In this document: positions 5,030 through 13,482 of the stretch, piece by piece | How positions within the stretch are numbered: the stretch's first letter is position 1 | How the letters are laid out: the number at the start of each line of letters is the position of its first letter | Source of the DNA: Geobacter sp. | GTDB taxonomy: Bacteria; Desulfobacterota; Desulfuromonadia; Geobacterales; Pseudopelobacteraceae | DNA: 22,419 bases | Reading direction: 5' to 3' | Assembly: GCA_027346925.1 (NCBI GenBank) | Contig: DAIERH010000013.1 | Coordinates: 1 to 22,419, forward strand | Made by a program: the position numbers and the translations under genes | The notes under the pieces: generated by a model | The model's database searches: none | What the model was told of the DNA's origin: nothing | The model's input: the letters and a program-made list of their open reading frames with translations, nothing else

Positions 5030-7726
5030 ATGTTCGGTTCTATAGTCAAGAAGATCGTCGGCAGCAAAAACGAGCGCGAACTGAAGAAGCTCTGGCCGAT
5101 TGTTCATACGATCAACGGGATGGAGGCTTCCGTCTCAAAACTGACCGACGAGCAGCTGCGCAACAAGACCTCTGAATTCAAGGAGCGCCACGCCAAGGGC
5201 GAATCCTTGGACGCACTGCTGCCTGAGGCATTTGCCGTCTGCCGCGAGGGGGGCAAGCGGGTTCTGGGGATGCGCCACTTCGACGTGCAGCTGATCGGCG
5301 GCATGGTGCTGCACGCAGGCAAGATCGCCGAGATGAAAACCGGCGAGGGCAAGACCCTGGTGGCCACCCTGCCGGCCTACCTGAACGCCATCTCCGGCCT
5401 TGGCGTGCACGTGGTTACGGTCAACGACTACCTGGCCCGGCGCGATGCCGAATGGATGGGCAGGCTGTACAACTTCCTCGGCCTGACTGTCGGCGTAATC
5501 GTGCACGGCGTCGAGGACGAAGAGCGCCGCGAGAACTACGCCGCCGACATCACCTACGGCACCAACAACGAATTCGGCTTCGACTACTTGCGGGACAACA
5601 TGAAGTTCTCCCTGGATGACTATGTCCAGCGCGGCTTCAATTACGCCATCGTGGACGAGGTTGACTCGATCCTGATCGACGAGGCCCGGACCCCCTTGAT
5701 CATCTCCGGCCCCACCGAGGAATCCACCGACAAGTACTATGTCATCGACCGCATCATCCCGCTCCTGCAGAAGGGGGAGGTGATGGAGGTGGAAGCCAAC
5801 ACCCTCTCCGGCAAGCGCAAGGCCTACACCGGCGACTTCACCATCGACGAGAAGGCCAAGAGCGCCACCCTGACCGAGCAGGGGGTGCTCAAAGTGGAAA
5901 AGCTCCTGAAGGTGGACAATCTCTACGATCCCCGCAATATCGAGATCCTGCACCACGTGCAGCAGGCCCTCAGGGCCCATGCCATGTACAAGCTGGACGT
6001 GGACTACGTGGTAAAAGACGGCGAGGTCCTGATCGTTGACGAGTTCACCGGCCGCCTCATGCCGGGCCGGCGCTGGTCCGACGGCCTGCACCAGGCCATC
6101 GAGGCCAAGGAAGGGGTCAAGATCGAGAACGAGAACCAGACCCTGGCCACCATCACCTTCCAGAACTACTTCCGCATGTATAAGAAGCTCTCCGGCATGA
6201 CCGGCACCGCCGACACCGAGGCGGAGGAGTTTCACAAGATCTACAAGCTGGAGGTGATGGTAATCCCCACCAACCGTCCCCTGCTGCGCCCCGACTTCCC
6301 GGACGTGATCTACAAGACCGAGATGGAGAAATTCAACGCGGTTATCGAGGATATCAAGGAGCACTATGCCGCTGGCCAGCCTTGCCTGGTGGGCACCATC
6401 TCCATCGAGAAATCCGAGGTGCTCTCGGAACTGCTCAAGCGCCAGGGCATCCCCCACAACGTACTGAACGCCAAGCAGCACGAACGCGAGGCCGAGATCG
6501 TTGCCCAGGCCGGTCGCAAGGGGGCCATCACCATCGCCACCAACATGGCCGGCCGCGGCACCGACATCCTGCTGGGGGGCAACGCGGAGTCCCTGGCAAA
6601 ACAGTGGCGCCGGGCAAATCCCGAGGCGAGCGAGGAGCAGTACGCGGCGGAACTGGAAAAATTCAAGGCCCAATGCGCGGCAGAGCACGATGAGGTGATC
6701 AAACTTGGGGGCCTGCACATCCTGGGTACCGAACGCCACGAGTCCCGCCGCATCGACAACCAGTTGCGCGGACGTTCGGGGCGCCAGGGCGATCCCGGCC
6801 TGTCGCGGTTCTACTTGTGTCTCGAAGACGACCTGCTGCGCATCTTCGGCTCCGAGCGCGTGGCCAGGATCATGGACCTGCTCAAGATCGAGGAGGGGGA
6901 GGCCATCACCCACGGCATGATCACCAAGTCCATCGAGAATGCCCAGAAAAAGGTCGAGGCGCACAACTTCGACATCCGCAAGCACCTGATCGAATACGAC
7001 GACGTCATGAACAAGCAGCGCGAGGTGATCTACACCCAGCGCCGCGAAATCCTGGCCGGCGAGGAGATCCGCGAAAGTTTCCTGGAGATGCTGGATGAAA
7101 CCATCGAGGAGATCTGCGCCACCTATTGCATCGACAAGGTCCCGGCCCCGGAGTGGGACTGGCAGGCCATTGCCGAGATCGTCTTCAAGTGCTTCAACCT
7201 TCACCTGGATCTGCCGCAGGAAACGCTGGGCCGCCTGAACCCGACCAACTTCCGCGACACCCTGAAGGAGCAGGCCCACGCCATCTTTGCGGCAAAGACC
7301 GCCGAGATGGGGGACGAACTGATCGACCATCTGATCAAGGTGATGATGCTGCAGGCCATCGACAACCATTGGAAGGACCACCTGCTCAACATCGACCACC
7401 TCAAGGAAGGGATCGGCCTGCGCGGCTACGGCCAGAAGGACCCCAAGATCGAGTACCAGAAGGAGGCATTCAACCTGTTCATGGAGATGATTATCCGCAT
7501 CCGCGAAGAGGTGGTGGAGCGCATCTTCTGGGTCCAGGTGGCCCACGAGGATGAGGTGGAGCGGATGGAGGAGGAACAGCAGCAGCGCGGCAAGAAGATG
7601 GTCTTCAACCTCTCCGGCGAGGAGGAGCGTCCCAAGGAACCGGTCAGGAGCCAGAAGGTGGCCGGCCGCAACGACCCCTGCCCCTGCGGGAGCGGGAAGA
7701 AATACAAGAAGTGCCACGGGAAATAA
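5030..7726 (+). CDS. secA: Preprotein translocase ATPase SecA
   Basis: An 898-aa motor of the Sec pathway. It binds unfolded preproteins and pushes them through SecYEG with ATP hydrolysis at the inner membrane. Visible landmarks are the Walker A MKTGEGKT (102-109), the Walker B region DEVDSILIDEARTPLI (near 209-224), the TGTADTEAEEF stretch, the second helicase-like domain with TNMAGRGTDI and GRSGRQGDPG, and the zinc-binding SEC-C tail CPCGSGKKYKKCH (C884, C886, C895, H896). The length is typical for SecA. The start is ATG 5030 with GGGAG about 6 nt upstream. The gene stands alone between the dctA terminator and a repeat element; argJ follows after 162 nt. Confidence 0.98.
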   Translation: MFGSIVKKIVGSKNERELKKLWPIVHTINGMEASVSKLTDEQLRNKTSEFKERHAKGESLDALLPEAFAVCREGGKRVLGMRHFDVQLIGGMVLHAGKIAEMKTGEGKTLVATLPAYLNAISGLGVHVVTVNDYLARRDAEWMGRLYNFLGLTVGVIVHGVEDEERRENYAADITYGTNNEFGFDYLRDNMKFSLDDYVQRGFNYAIVDEVDSILIDEARTPLIISGPTEESTDKYYVIDRIIPLLQKGEVMEVEANTLSGKRKAYTGDFTIDEKAKSATLTEQGVLKVEKLLKVDNLYDPRNIEILHHVQQALRAHAMYKLDVDYVVKDGEVLIVDEFTGRLMPGRRWSDGLHQAIEAKEGVKIENENQTLATITFQNYFRMYKKLSGMTGTADTEAEEFHKIYKLEVMVIPTNRPLLRPDFPDVIYKTEMEKFNAVIEDIKEHYAAGQPCLVGTISIEKSEVLSELLKRQGIPHNVLNAKQHEREAEIVAQAGRKGAITIATNMAGRGTDILLGGNAESLAKQWRRANPEASEEQYAAELEKFKAQCAAEHDEVIKLGGLHILGTERHESRRIDNQLRGRSGRQGDPGLSRFYLCLEDDLLRIFGSERVARIMDLLKIEEGEAITHGMITKSIENAQKKVEAHNFDIRKHLIEYDDVMNKQREVIYTQRREILAGEEIRESFLEMLDETIEEICATYCIDKVPAPEWDWQAIAEIVFKCFNLHLDLPQETLGRLNPTNFRDTLKEQAHAIFAAKTAEMGDELIDHLIKVMMLQAIDNHWKDHLLNIDHLKEGIGLRGYGQKDPKIEYQKEAFNLFMEMIIRIREEVVERIFWVQVAHEDEVERMEEEQQQRGKKMVFNLSGEEERPKEPVRSQKVAGRNDPCPCGSGKKYKKCHGK

Positions 7727-7734
7727 CAGGTTTT

Positions 7735-7872
7735 GCCACAGAGACACGGAGACACTGAGGAAAACCAAAACGAGAAGGCCTCCTGACAAAACAGTAATGG
7801 ATTTTAGGGGTACCCTAAAGAGTTTATAGTTTTTCTTTTACGACTTTCTCCGTGACTCTGTGTCCCTGTGGC
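7735..7872. repeat. 138-bp intergenic element with inverted ends
   Basis: The left end GCCACAGAGACAC (7735-7747) and right end GTGTCCCTGTGGC (7860-7872) are inverted copies with one mismatch. Similarity continues inward (about 22 of the first 27 positions). The centre holds a second perfect inverted repeat, TTTAGGG/CCCTAAA (7803-7809 and 7813-7819), and a TATAGT hexamer (7825-7830). No protein is encoded. As I recall, GCCACAGAGACACAGAG-type repeats are widespread in Geobacter and other genomes. The element fills almost the whole secA-argJ gap and ends 5 bp before the argJ ribosome site. Confidence 0.65.
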
Positions 7873-7888
7873 AGATGAGGTTCTGATA

Positions 7889-9070
7889 ATGGACATCAAA
7901 GGCTTTCAATTCTCGGCCGTCGAGGCGGCCGTCAAAAAACCGGGCAGAAAAGACTTGGCCCTGATCTTCTCCGAAGTGCCGGCGGCAGCCTGTGCGGTCT
8001 TCACCACCAACAAGGTGAAGGCGGCTCCGGTGCTGCTCTCGGCCGAACGGATCGCCAACGGTGCGGCGCAGGCGCTGCTGGTCAACAGCGGCAATGCCAA
8101 CGCCTGCACCGGCGAGCAGGGCATGCTGGTTGCTCGGGAAACGACACATCTGGTTGCCGAGGGATTAAAGATCGCCGACGAGGCGGTGCAGGTCGCCTCC
8201 ACCGGCGTGATCGGCGTGCAGATGCCGCTGGATCGGCTCGCCAGCGCCATGCCGGCGCTGGTCGAGGGACTGGCGTCCGGCACCCTGGACGACGTGGCCG
8301 AGGCCATCATGACCACCGACACCTTCCCCAAGATGGAGGCCAGGAGCGGCCAGGCGGGCGGCATCAGCTACAGCGTGGCCGGTATCGCCAAGGGGGCCGG
8401 CATGATCATGCCCAACATGGCCACCATGCTCTCCTTCATCATCAGCGACGCGGCCGTGGAGCCGGCTGTGCTGGACACGGCATTCCGCCGTGGCGTGGAT
8501 GCCTCCTTCAACATAATCACCGTGGACGGCGATACCTCCACCAACGATACCTGTCTGATCATGGCCAATGGTCAGGCGGGCAATCCGCCCATCGCAGCCG
8601 GCACGCCCGAGGCGACGGCATTTGGGGAACTGCTGCACGACGTGCTGTTGTCACTTGCCAAACAGATCGTCAAGGACGGCGAAGGGGCCACCAAGTTCGT
8701 CGAGGTGCGGGTCACCGGCGCTGCTGACGACGGGGATGCTAAACGGGCCGCCCTGGCCGTTGCCAACTCCAGCCTGGTCAAGACCGCCTTTTTCGGGCAG
8801 GACGCAAACTGGGGCCGCATCTTCTGCGCCGTTGGCTACTCGGGGGCCCGGGTGGATCAGTCGCGTCTTGCCCTGTGTTTCGACGACGTCTGCATGGCCA
8901 GAAACGGCCTCTTTGTCGGCGGAGACGCCGAGGCGCGCGGCACCGAGGTGCTCAAAAAACGGGAATTCACCGTCACCGTCGATCTAGGCCTGGGCAACGG
9001 CAGCGCCACGGTATTTACGTCTGACCTGTCCCACGAGTATGTCAGCATCAACGCCGATTACCGCACCTGA
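7889..9070 (+). CDS. argJ: Bifunctional glutamate N-acetyltransferase / amino-acid acetyltransferase ArgJ
   Basis: A 393-aa arginine biosynthesis enzyme. It moves the acetyl group from N-acetylornithine to glutamate, releasing ornithine and recycling the acetyl group; bifunctional forms also use acetyl-CoA. It is an N-terminal-nucleophile enzyme that cleaves itself into two chains. The cleavage site is visible as PNMATML, with Thr179 the expected new N-terminus and nucleophile. Other family marks are STGVIGVQMP (104-113), KGAGMI just before the cleavage site, and the C-terminal HEYVSINADYRT. I chose ATG 7889 with GAGG 8 nt upstream; an in-frame GTG at 7868 lies inside the repeat element and has no ribosome site. 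Whether it is mono- or bifunctional cannot be told from sequence alone. Confidence 0.95.
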   Translation: MDIKGFQFSAVEAAVKKPGRKDLALIFSEVPAAACAVFTTNKVKAAPVLLSAERIANGAAQALLVNSGNANACTGEQGMLVARETTHLVAEGLKIADEAVQVASTGVIGVQMPLDRLASAMPALVEGLASGTLDDVAEAIMTTDTFPKMEARSGQAGGISYSVAGIAKGAGMIMPNMATMLSFIISDAAVEPAVLDTAFRRGVDASFNIITVDGDTSTNDTCLIMANGQAGNPPIAAGTPEATAFGELLHDVLLSLAKQIVKDGEGATKFVEVRVTGAADDGDAKRAALAVANSSLVKTAFFGQDANWGRIFCAVGYSGARVDQSRLALCFDDVCMARNGLFVGGDAEARGTEVLKKREFTVTVDLGLGNGSATVFTSDLSHEYVSINADYRT

Positions 9071-9149
9071 TCCCGGCTACCGGCCTGACACCGTTGCAAG
9101 CCTCCCTCTTTTTGTCAGGGGGGGGCCAGTTGAACCATTGAGGTCGATT

Positions 9150-10325
9150 GTGCGCATCATCTGCATCATTTCCGTTATCAGTCTGTTCCTCCACACCACC
9201 CCGCTGTTCGCTGGCGATGAACTGATGGACAGCGCCCGCACCGCCACCATAGAATTTCTCATGGAAAACGCCATTAGCCGCGGACTTATCGCCGGCAGCG
9301 TGATAGTGATCGGCAATCGTGAAGGCATTCTCTACAGCGCCGCCAGGGGCCGGCTGAGCACTGCCGCGGATTCCCCGTCCCTTACCGAACGGACGATCTT
9401 TGATATCGCCTCCCTGACCAAGGTTTTCGCCACCACACCGGCGATCATGAAGCTCCTGGATGAGGGACGCATCACCCTGACGGACCCGCTGACCCGCTGG
9501 TTCCCGGAGCTCGAAGGAACCGGCCGGGAAGATGTCACCATCCTCAACCTGCTGACCCATACCTCGGGGTTCAACGACGTCTCTTTCGGCACGGACGAGC
9601 CCCTGAGAACCGCCATCAGGAAGATCGCCACGCAGAAGAACTGGAAAGCACCGGGCGACCGTTTTCACTACGCAGACATCAACTTTATCCTGCTGGGCGA
9701 ATTGGTGCGCCGGGCCTCGGGGCTCACCCTCGACCGCTTCTGCGACAAGGAGTTCTACGCGCCACTGGGCATGAACGACACCCAGTTTCTGCCGCCTCGG
9801 GAACTGGCACCGCGTATCGCTCCCACCCTTGGGCCGAGAAATGAACTGACCTCCGGCACCGTACAGGATGAGAACGCCCGTTTCCTGGGGGGGGTTGCGG
9901 GACACGCCGGCCTGTTCAGCTCTGCCGCCGACCTGGCCCGCTTCAGCCGCATGGTATTGAACGGCGGCGTGCTCGACGGCAGGTACATCTTCCCGGAACG
10001 GGTGGTGACCCAGATGACGGCACCCTACTTTTGCAGCAGCGGCCACGTGGTGCGCGCCTTGGGGTGGGATATCCTGTCTCCCTATTCAGCGCCCAAGGGG
10101 AACTTCTTTTCCGAGATGTCTTTCGGCCATACCGGGTACAGCGGTTCGTCGGTCTGGATCGACCCGAAGCGGGACCTGTTCGTCATCCTGCTGACGACGC
10201 GCCTCGACTACCACGATAAACGACAATTCAACCGCCTGCGCAGCGACATCTCAACCTTGGCCGTGGCGGTGTTTTCACCTTCCGGTAAACGGCACGCCAA
10301 GGCCGAAACGCCGCAACTTCCCTGA
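9150..10325 (+). CDS. Exported serine hydrolase of the beta-lactamase / penicillin-binding family
   Basis: A protein of about 391 aa of the class C beta-lactamase-like family (Pfam Beta-lactamase), which includes D-Ala-D-Ala carboxypeptidases, esterases and amidases. The active-site set is visible: SLTK (Ser88, Lys91), the YADINFILLG block (Tyr174) and HTGYSG near residue 330. The N-terminus MRIICIISVISLFLHTTPLFA looks like a signal peptide with cleavage after LFA, so the enzyme should act in the periplasm. The start is uncertain: I prefer GTG 9150 (GAGG 6 nt upstream, clean signal peptide); TTG 9138 is possible, and an ATG at 9039 would overlap argJ by 32 nt and add a non-signal extension. 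It follows argJ closely and may be co-transcribed. The substrate is unknown, and I have no evidence that it gives antibiotic resistance. Confidence 0.85.
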   Translation: MRIICIISVISLFLHTTPLFAGDELMDSARTATIEFLMENAISRGLIAGSVIVIGNREGILYSAARGRLSTAADSPSLTERTIFDIASLTKVFATTPAIMKLLDEGRITLTDPLTRWFPELEGTGREDVTILNLLTHTSGFNDVSFGTDEPLRTAIRKIATQKNWKAPGDRFHYADINFILLGELVRRASGLTLDRFCDKEFYAPLGMNDTQFLPPRELAPRIAPTLGPRNELTSGTVQDENARFLGGVAGHAGLFSSAADLARFSRMVLNGGVLDGRYIFPERVVTQMTAPYFCSSGHVVRALGWDILSPYSAPKGNFFSEMSFGHTGYSGSSVWIDPKRDLFVILLTTRLDYHDKRQFNRLRSDISTLAVAVFSPSGKRHAKAETPQLP

Positions 10326-10337
10326 AATGCTTAAATC

Positions 10338-10366
10338 TTGACACCCAAGGGGCCGTATGCTAGCTT
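10338..10366 (+). promoter_or_regulatory. Sigma-70-type promoter for the receiver-protein gene
   Basis: A perfect -35 TTGACA (10338-10343), a 17-nt spacer and TAGCTT (10361-10366, 3 of 6) lie about 50 nt upstream of the ATG. This suggests that the gene is transcribed separately from the serine hydrolase gene. Confidence 0.5.
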
Positions 10367-10415
10367 TTCGCCATATCGCCATTTCTTCCGCACCCGCCGC
10401 ACACAGGAGGGACCG

Positions 10416-11450
10416 ATGAGCATCAAGATTCTCCTCGCCGATGACAGCATCACCATTCAGAAGGTAATCGGCATTATTTTCGGGGGCGAAGAATACAGCC
10501 TCACCGTGGTGGACAACGGCAAGGCCGCCATCGATAAAGCGCACGATGTTTCCCCCGATGTCCTGCTCATCGATGCCCTCATGCCGGGCATGTCCGGCTA
10601 TGAAGTCTGCGAAGCCATCCGGGCAATCCCGGCATTGGCCAACAAGCCGATCCTGCTCCTGACCGGTTCCTTTGAGCCGTTCGACGAAGTCAGGGCCAAG
10701 AGCTGCGGGGCCGATGACTTTCTTGCCAAGCCATTCGAATCCCAACAGATCGTAACCAAGGTCAAGGATCTGTACGCGCTGGGGGCAGCCCGCAGCGCCG
10801 AGGCATCGCAGCCCGAACCGTCCTCCGCCCCGCTCGGGCAGTTGCAGGCAGCGGCAATAATGGTCGAGACAAGCGCAGGGGCCGGCGCCGACGACATCTG
10901 GGGCGCCTTTACCCCCGCCGTTGAGTCCGCAGCCGCTGCGTCTGTCGAATCCGCCGCACCAGAAGCAGCGCTTGAGCCGGACGTGTTCTCCATGGTCAAC
11001 GAGGTTCCGGAGACGCCCATTGGCCAGCCAGCGGCAGGTACGCCGGACACAGGAGGGGCCAGTTGGACCCCGGTGGAGGAACACACCTTCGAATTCGAGG
11101 AGGAGGCGGTTGCCGAGCTTCCCGCTGCCGCCTTCACCGGCCTTGAGCCGCCGGGACAGGCTGACGCCTTCGGGGAAGTCTCCTTTGGGGAAGAACCGGC
11201 ACCAGATGCCGCCGATGCGTTCGCAGCACCCGCTGCCCCGGCTGCTGTACCCGACTTTACCGAGCCTCCGGCAGCGCCCATTGCCGCGGCTGCCGAGGCA
11301 ATCCCCGCCGTCCTGACCGAGGAACAGCTGAGGGCCGCCGTGGCCGCGGTTTCGCGGGATGTTATCGAGCGGATCGTCTGGGAGGTGGTGCCCGACCTAG
11401 CGGAAACTCTCATCAAGGAGGCCATCCGCAGGATCAAGGAAGGGGTGTAG
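10416..11450 (+). CDS. Response-regulator receiver protein with Ala/Pro-rich linker and C-terminal helix
   Basis: A 344-aa protein. Residues 1-120 are a CheY-like receiver: acidic pair D9-D10, phosphorylation site D53 (LLIDALMPGMSGYE), T83 and K105. It has no DNA-binding or enzymatic output domain. Residues of about 125-300 are low-complexity, rich in Ala, Pro, Glu and Gly, with FEFEEE and FGEVSFGEEP patches, and probably disordered. The last 45 residues (LTEEQLRAAVAAVSRD then IVWEVVPDLAETLIKEAI) form an amphipathic helical module. From memory, similar tails occur in deltaproteobacterial receiver proteins, and the layout resembles RomR of Myxococcus. The start is ATG 10416 with AGGAGG 5 nt upstream. 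It has its own promoter and terminator and no adjacent kinase. A role in protein localisation or signalling is inference. Confidence 0.88.
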   Translation: MSIKILLADDSITIQKVIGIIFGGEEYSLTVVDNGKAAIDKAHDVSPDVLLIDALMPGMSGYEVCEAIRAIPALANKPILLLTGSFEPFDEVRAKSCGADDFLAKPFESQQIVTKVKDLYALGAARSAEASQPEPSSAPLGQLQAAAIMVETSAGAGADDIWGAFTPAVESAAAASVESAAPEAALEPDVFSMVNEVPETPIGQPAAGTPDTGGASWTPVEEHTFEFEEEAVAELPAAAFTGLEPPGQADAFGEVSFGEEPAPDAADAFAAPAAPAAVPDFTEPPAAPIAAAAEAIPAVLTEEQLRAAVAAVSRDVIERIVWEVVPDLAETLIKEAIRRIKEGV

Positions 11451-11464
11451 CGGCACCGCTACAC
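11445..11464 (+). other. Perfect hairpin across the stop codon of the receiver-protein gene
   Basis: GTGTAGCGG (11445-11453) and CCGCTACAC (11456-11464) are exact inverted copies separated by 2 nt. The stop codon TAG (11448-11450) lies inside the left arm. There is no T-run. It sits 20 nt before a true terminator and may protect the 3' end or be the core of a repeat. Confidence 0.5.
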
Positions 11465-11484
11465 CGCCGTATGCGTCACAATAG

Positions 11485-11513
11485 CGGGGATGCTTACACA
11501 TCCCCGTTTTTAT
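11485..11513 (+). terminator. Intrinsic terminator of the receiver-protein gene
   Basis: CGGGGATG (11485-11492) pairs perfectly with CATCCCCG (11499-11506) around a 6-nt loop, followed by TTTTTATT. It lies 35 nt after the stop codon and separates this gene from trpD. Confidence 0.85.
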
Positions 11514-11578
11514 TAGTACGTTACAACTATCCTGTTTATCAGGGTTAGGCAATCACACGCTCGGCCGGGAGTTGCACC

Positions 11579-12634
11579 ATGATCAGAAAAGCCATTGCCA
11601 AGGTGGTCGAACAGGAGAACCTGACCGAAGGGGAGATGATCGAGGTCATGAACCAGATCATGTCCGGTGAATGCACGCCGGCCCAGATCGGCTCTTTCAT
11701 CACCGCATTGCGCATGAAGGGCGAAACCGTGGAGGAAATCACCGGTGCGGCGCGGGTCATGCGCGAACGGGCCACCCCGATCCGGGTCGGCCGCAACGTG
11801 CTGGACATGGACCGCGACGACATCAATATCGACCAGGAGACCATCCTGGACGTGGTCGGCACCGGCGGCGACGGCACCAACACCTTCAACGTCTCCACCA
11901 CTGTTGCGTTCGTGGTTTCTGCCTGCGGCGTGAAGGTGGCCAAGCACGGCAATCGCTCGGTCTCCTCGGCCTGCGGCAGCGCCGATGTGCTGGAACGGCT
12001 GGGGATCAACCTGGACGTCACCCCCGAAACCGTGGAAAAGTGCATCAGGGAGATCGGCATCGGCTTCCTGTTCGCCCCGGCCCTGCACGGCGCCATGAAG
12101 TACGCCATCGGACCGCGCCGCGAAATCGGCATCCGCACCATCTTCAACATCTTAGGCCCCCTTACCAACCCGGCGGCGGCCGATTGCCAGGTCATGGGGG
12201 TCTACCGGGCAGACCTGGTGGAGAAGCTGGCCGGAGTGCTGCACCGGCTGGGGTGCCGGCACGGTTTCGTGGTGCACGGTTCGGATGGGATGGACGAGAT
12301 GACCCTGACCGGCGAAACCCTGGTGGCCGAGGTCACCCCTGAGGGGGTCAAGCTGGACAGCGTCACTCCGGAGCAATTCGGCCTTGCCCGTTGCCCCATG
12401 GAAGCGCTCAAGGGGGGGGACGCCGTGGCCAACGCCGGGATCGTTCGGTCAGTACTGAAGGGAGAAAAGGGGCCCAGGCGGGACATCGTCCTCTTGAACG
12501 CCGCCTACGCCCTGGTGGCGGCCGGCAAGGCCGCCTCGGCGGCAGATGGGCTCACCCTGGCGGCCGGGGCCATCGATTCCGGCCGGGCGCTGGAGCAGGT
12601 GGAGAAACTGGCTGAAATAACCAATCGGGCATAG
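11579..12634 (+). CDS. trpD: Anthranilate phosphoribosyltransferase TrpD
   Basis: A 351-aa enzyme of tryptophan biosynthesis that joins anthranilate and phosphoribosyl pyrophosphate to give phosphoribosyl-anthranilate. The PRPP-binding loop GTGGDGTNTFNVST (94-107) and the KHGNRSVSSACGSADVLE segment (122-139) are diagnostic, as is NILGPLTNP. The length is normal (about 340-350 aa). The start is ATG 11579 with GGGAG 7 nt upstream. trpC follows after 14 nt, so the two form an operon. trpE and trpG do not precede it; a terminator and an unrelated gene lie upstream, so transcription must start in the 11514-11578 gap, where I find no strong promoter and no obvious leader peptide. Confidence 0.96.
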   Translation: MIRKAIAKVVEQENLTEGEMIEVMNQIMSGECTPAQIGSFITALRMKGETVEEITGAARVMRERATPIRVGRNVLDMDRDDINIDQETILDVVGTGGDGTNTFNVSTTVAFVVSACGVKVAKHGNRSVSSACGSADVLERLGINLDVTPETVEKCIREIGIGFLFAPALHGAMKYAIGPRREIGIRTIFNILGPLTNPAAADCQVMGVYRADLVEKLAGVLHRLGCRHGFVVHGSDGMDEMTLTGETLVAEVTPEGVKLDSVTPEQFGLARCPMEALKGGDAVANAGIVRSVLKGEKGPRRDIVLLNAAYALVAAGKAASAADGLTLAAGAIDSGRALEQVEKLAEITNRA

Positions 12635-12648
12635 CCAAAGGATATATC

Positions 12649-13455
12649 ATGACCACCGACACACCCGACATCCTGAAAAAAATCGTCGCCCACAAACGGG
12701 AAGAAGTCGCAGCGGCCAAGGGGGCCGCACCGGTCGGCGACCTGAAGTCACGCATCGCCGACCTGGAGGATATGCCGCGCGGCTTCGAACAGGCCCTGCG
12801 GAATGCAGTGGCCTCGGACTGGACCGCGATCATCGCCGAGGTCAAGAAAGGCTCCCCCAGCAAGGGGCTCATCCGACCAGACTTCGATCCACTGGAGATC
12901 GCCGAGACCTACCAGGCAAACGGAGCAACCTGCCTGTCGGTTTTGACCGACGAGCGGTTCTTCATGGGACACCTGCGCTTCCTGGCCCTGATCCGCGAAA
13001 CGGTTTCCCTGCCGCTCTTGCGCAAGGACTTCATCATAGACGCTTACCAGATCCACGAGGCCCGCGCCGCCGGCGCCGACGCGATCCTCCTGATCGCCGC
13101 ATGCCTTAGCCTGGGTCAACTGCAGGAGTTTTACGCCCTGGCCGGGGAACTGCACCTTGATGTGCTGCTTGAGGTCCACGACGAGGCGGAGTTGGAGACG
13201 GCGCTTCAGACCGACTGCCCCCTGATCGGCGTGAACAACCGCAACCTGCGCACCTTTGTGACCGACCTGGGGACTACGGCCAGACTGGCCCGCCTGCTGC
13301 CCTCCGGGCGGTTGCTGGTGGCCGAAAGCGGCATCAACAACAGGGCGGATATCGAGCGGTTGCAGGCGGACGGAGCCAGCGCCTTCCTGGTGGGCGAGTC
13401 GCTGATGCGCGAAGCGGATATTGGTGCCAAGCTGCGGGAACTCTTGGGGGAGTGA
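12649..13455 (+). CDS. trpC: Indole-3-glycerol phosphate synthase TrpC
   Basis: A 268-aa TIM-barrel enzyme that closes the indole ring, converting carboxyphenylamino-deoxyribulose phosphate to indole-glycerol phosphate with loss of CO2. Family motifs are clear: AEVKKGSPSKG (63-73, with the catalytic lysine region), LLRKDFIIDAYQIHEARAAGAD, the GVNNRNLRTF strand-loop and AESGI. The length is standard for a monofunctional TrpC without a TrpF fusion. The start is ATG 12649 with AAGGA 7 nt upstream, 14 nt after trpD. trpF, trpB and trpA are not next to it in this window; a small membrane protein gene follows instead. Confidence 0.96.
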   Translation: MTTDTPDILKKIVAHKREEVAAAKGAAPVGDLKSRIADLEDMPRGFEQALRNAVASDWTAIIAEVKKGSPSKGLIRPDFDPLEIAETYQANGATCLSVLTDERFFMGHLRFLALIRETVSLPLLRKDFIIDAYQIHEARAAGADAILLIAACLSLGQLQEFYALAGELHLDVLLEVHDEAELETALQTDCPLIGVNNRNLRTFVTDLGTTARLARLLPSGRLLVAESGINNRADIERLQADGASAFLVGESLMREADIGAKLRELLGE

Positions 13456-13482
13456 CGTTATTTCATTGCACAAGGAAATCAC

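Noticed and set aside
5135..7789. 884-codon open frame antisense to secA
   Set aside because: secA is certain on the plus strand; the antisense frame is a product of GC-rich third codon positions and reads as low-complexity Leu/Val/His/Asp/Gly sequence with no family pattern.
9084..9118. CCTGACA / TGTCAGG stem between argJ and the hydrolase gene as a terminator
   Set aside because: The loop is about 20 nt and a G-run rather than a T-run follows; it is too weak to call.
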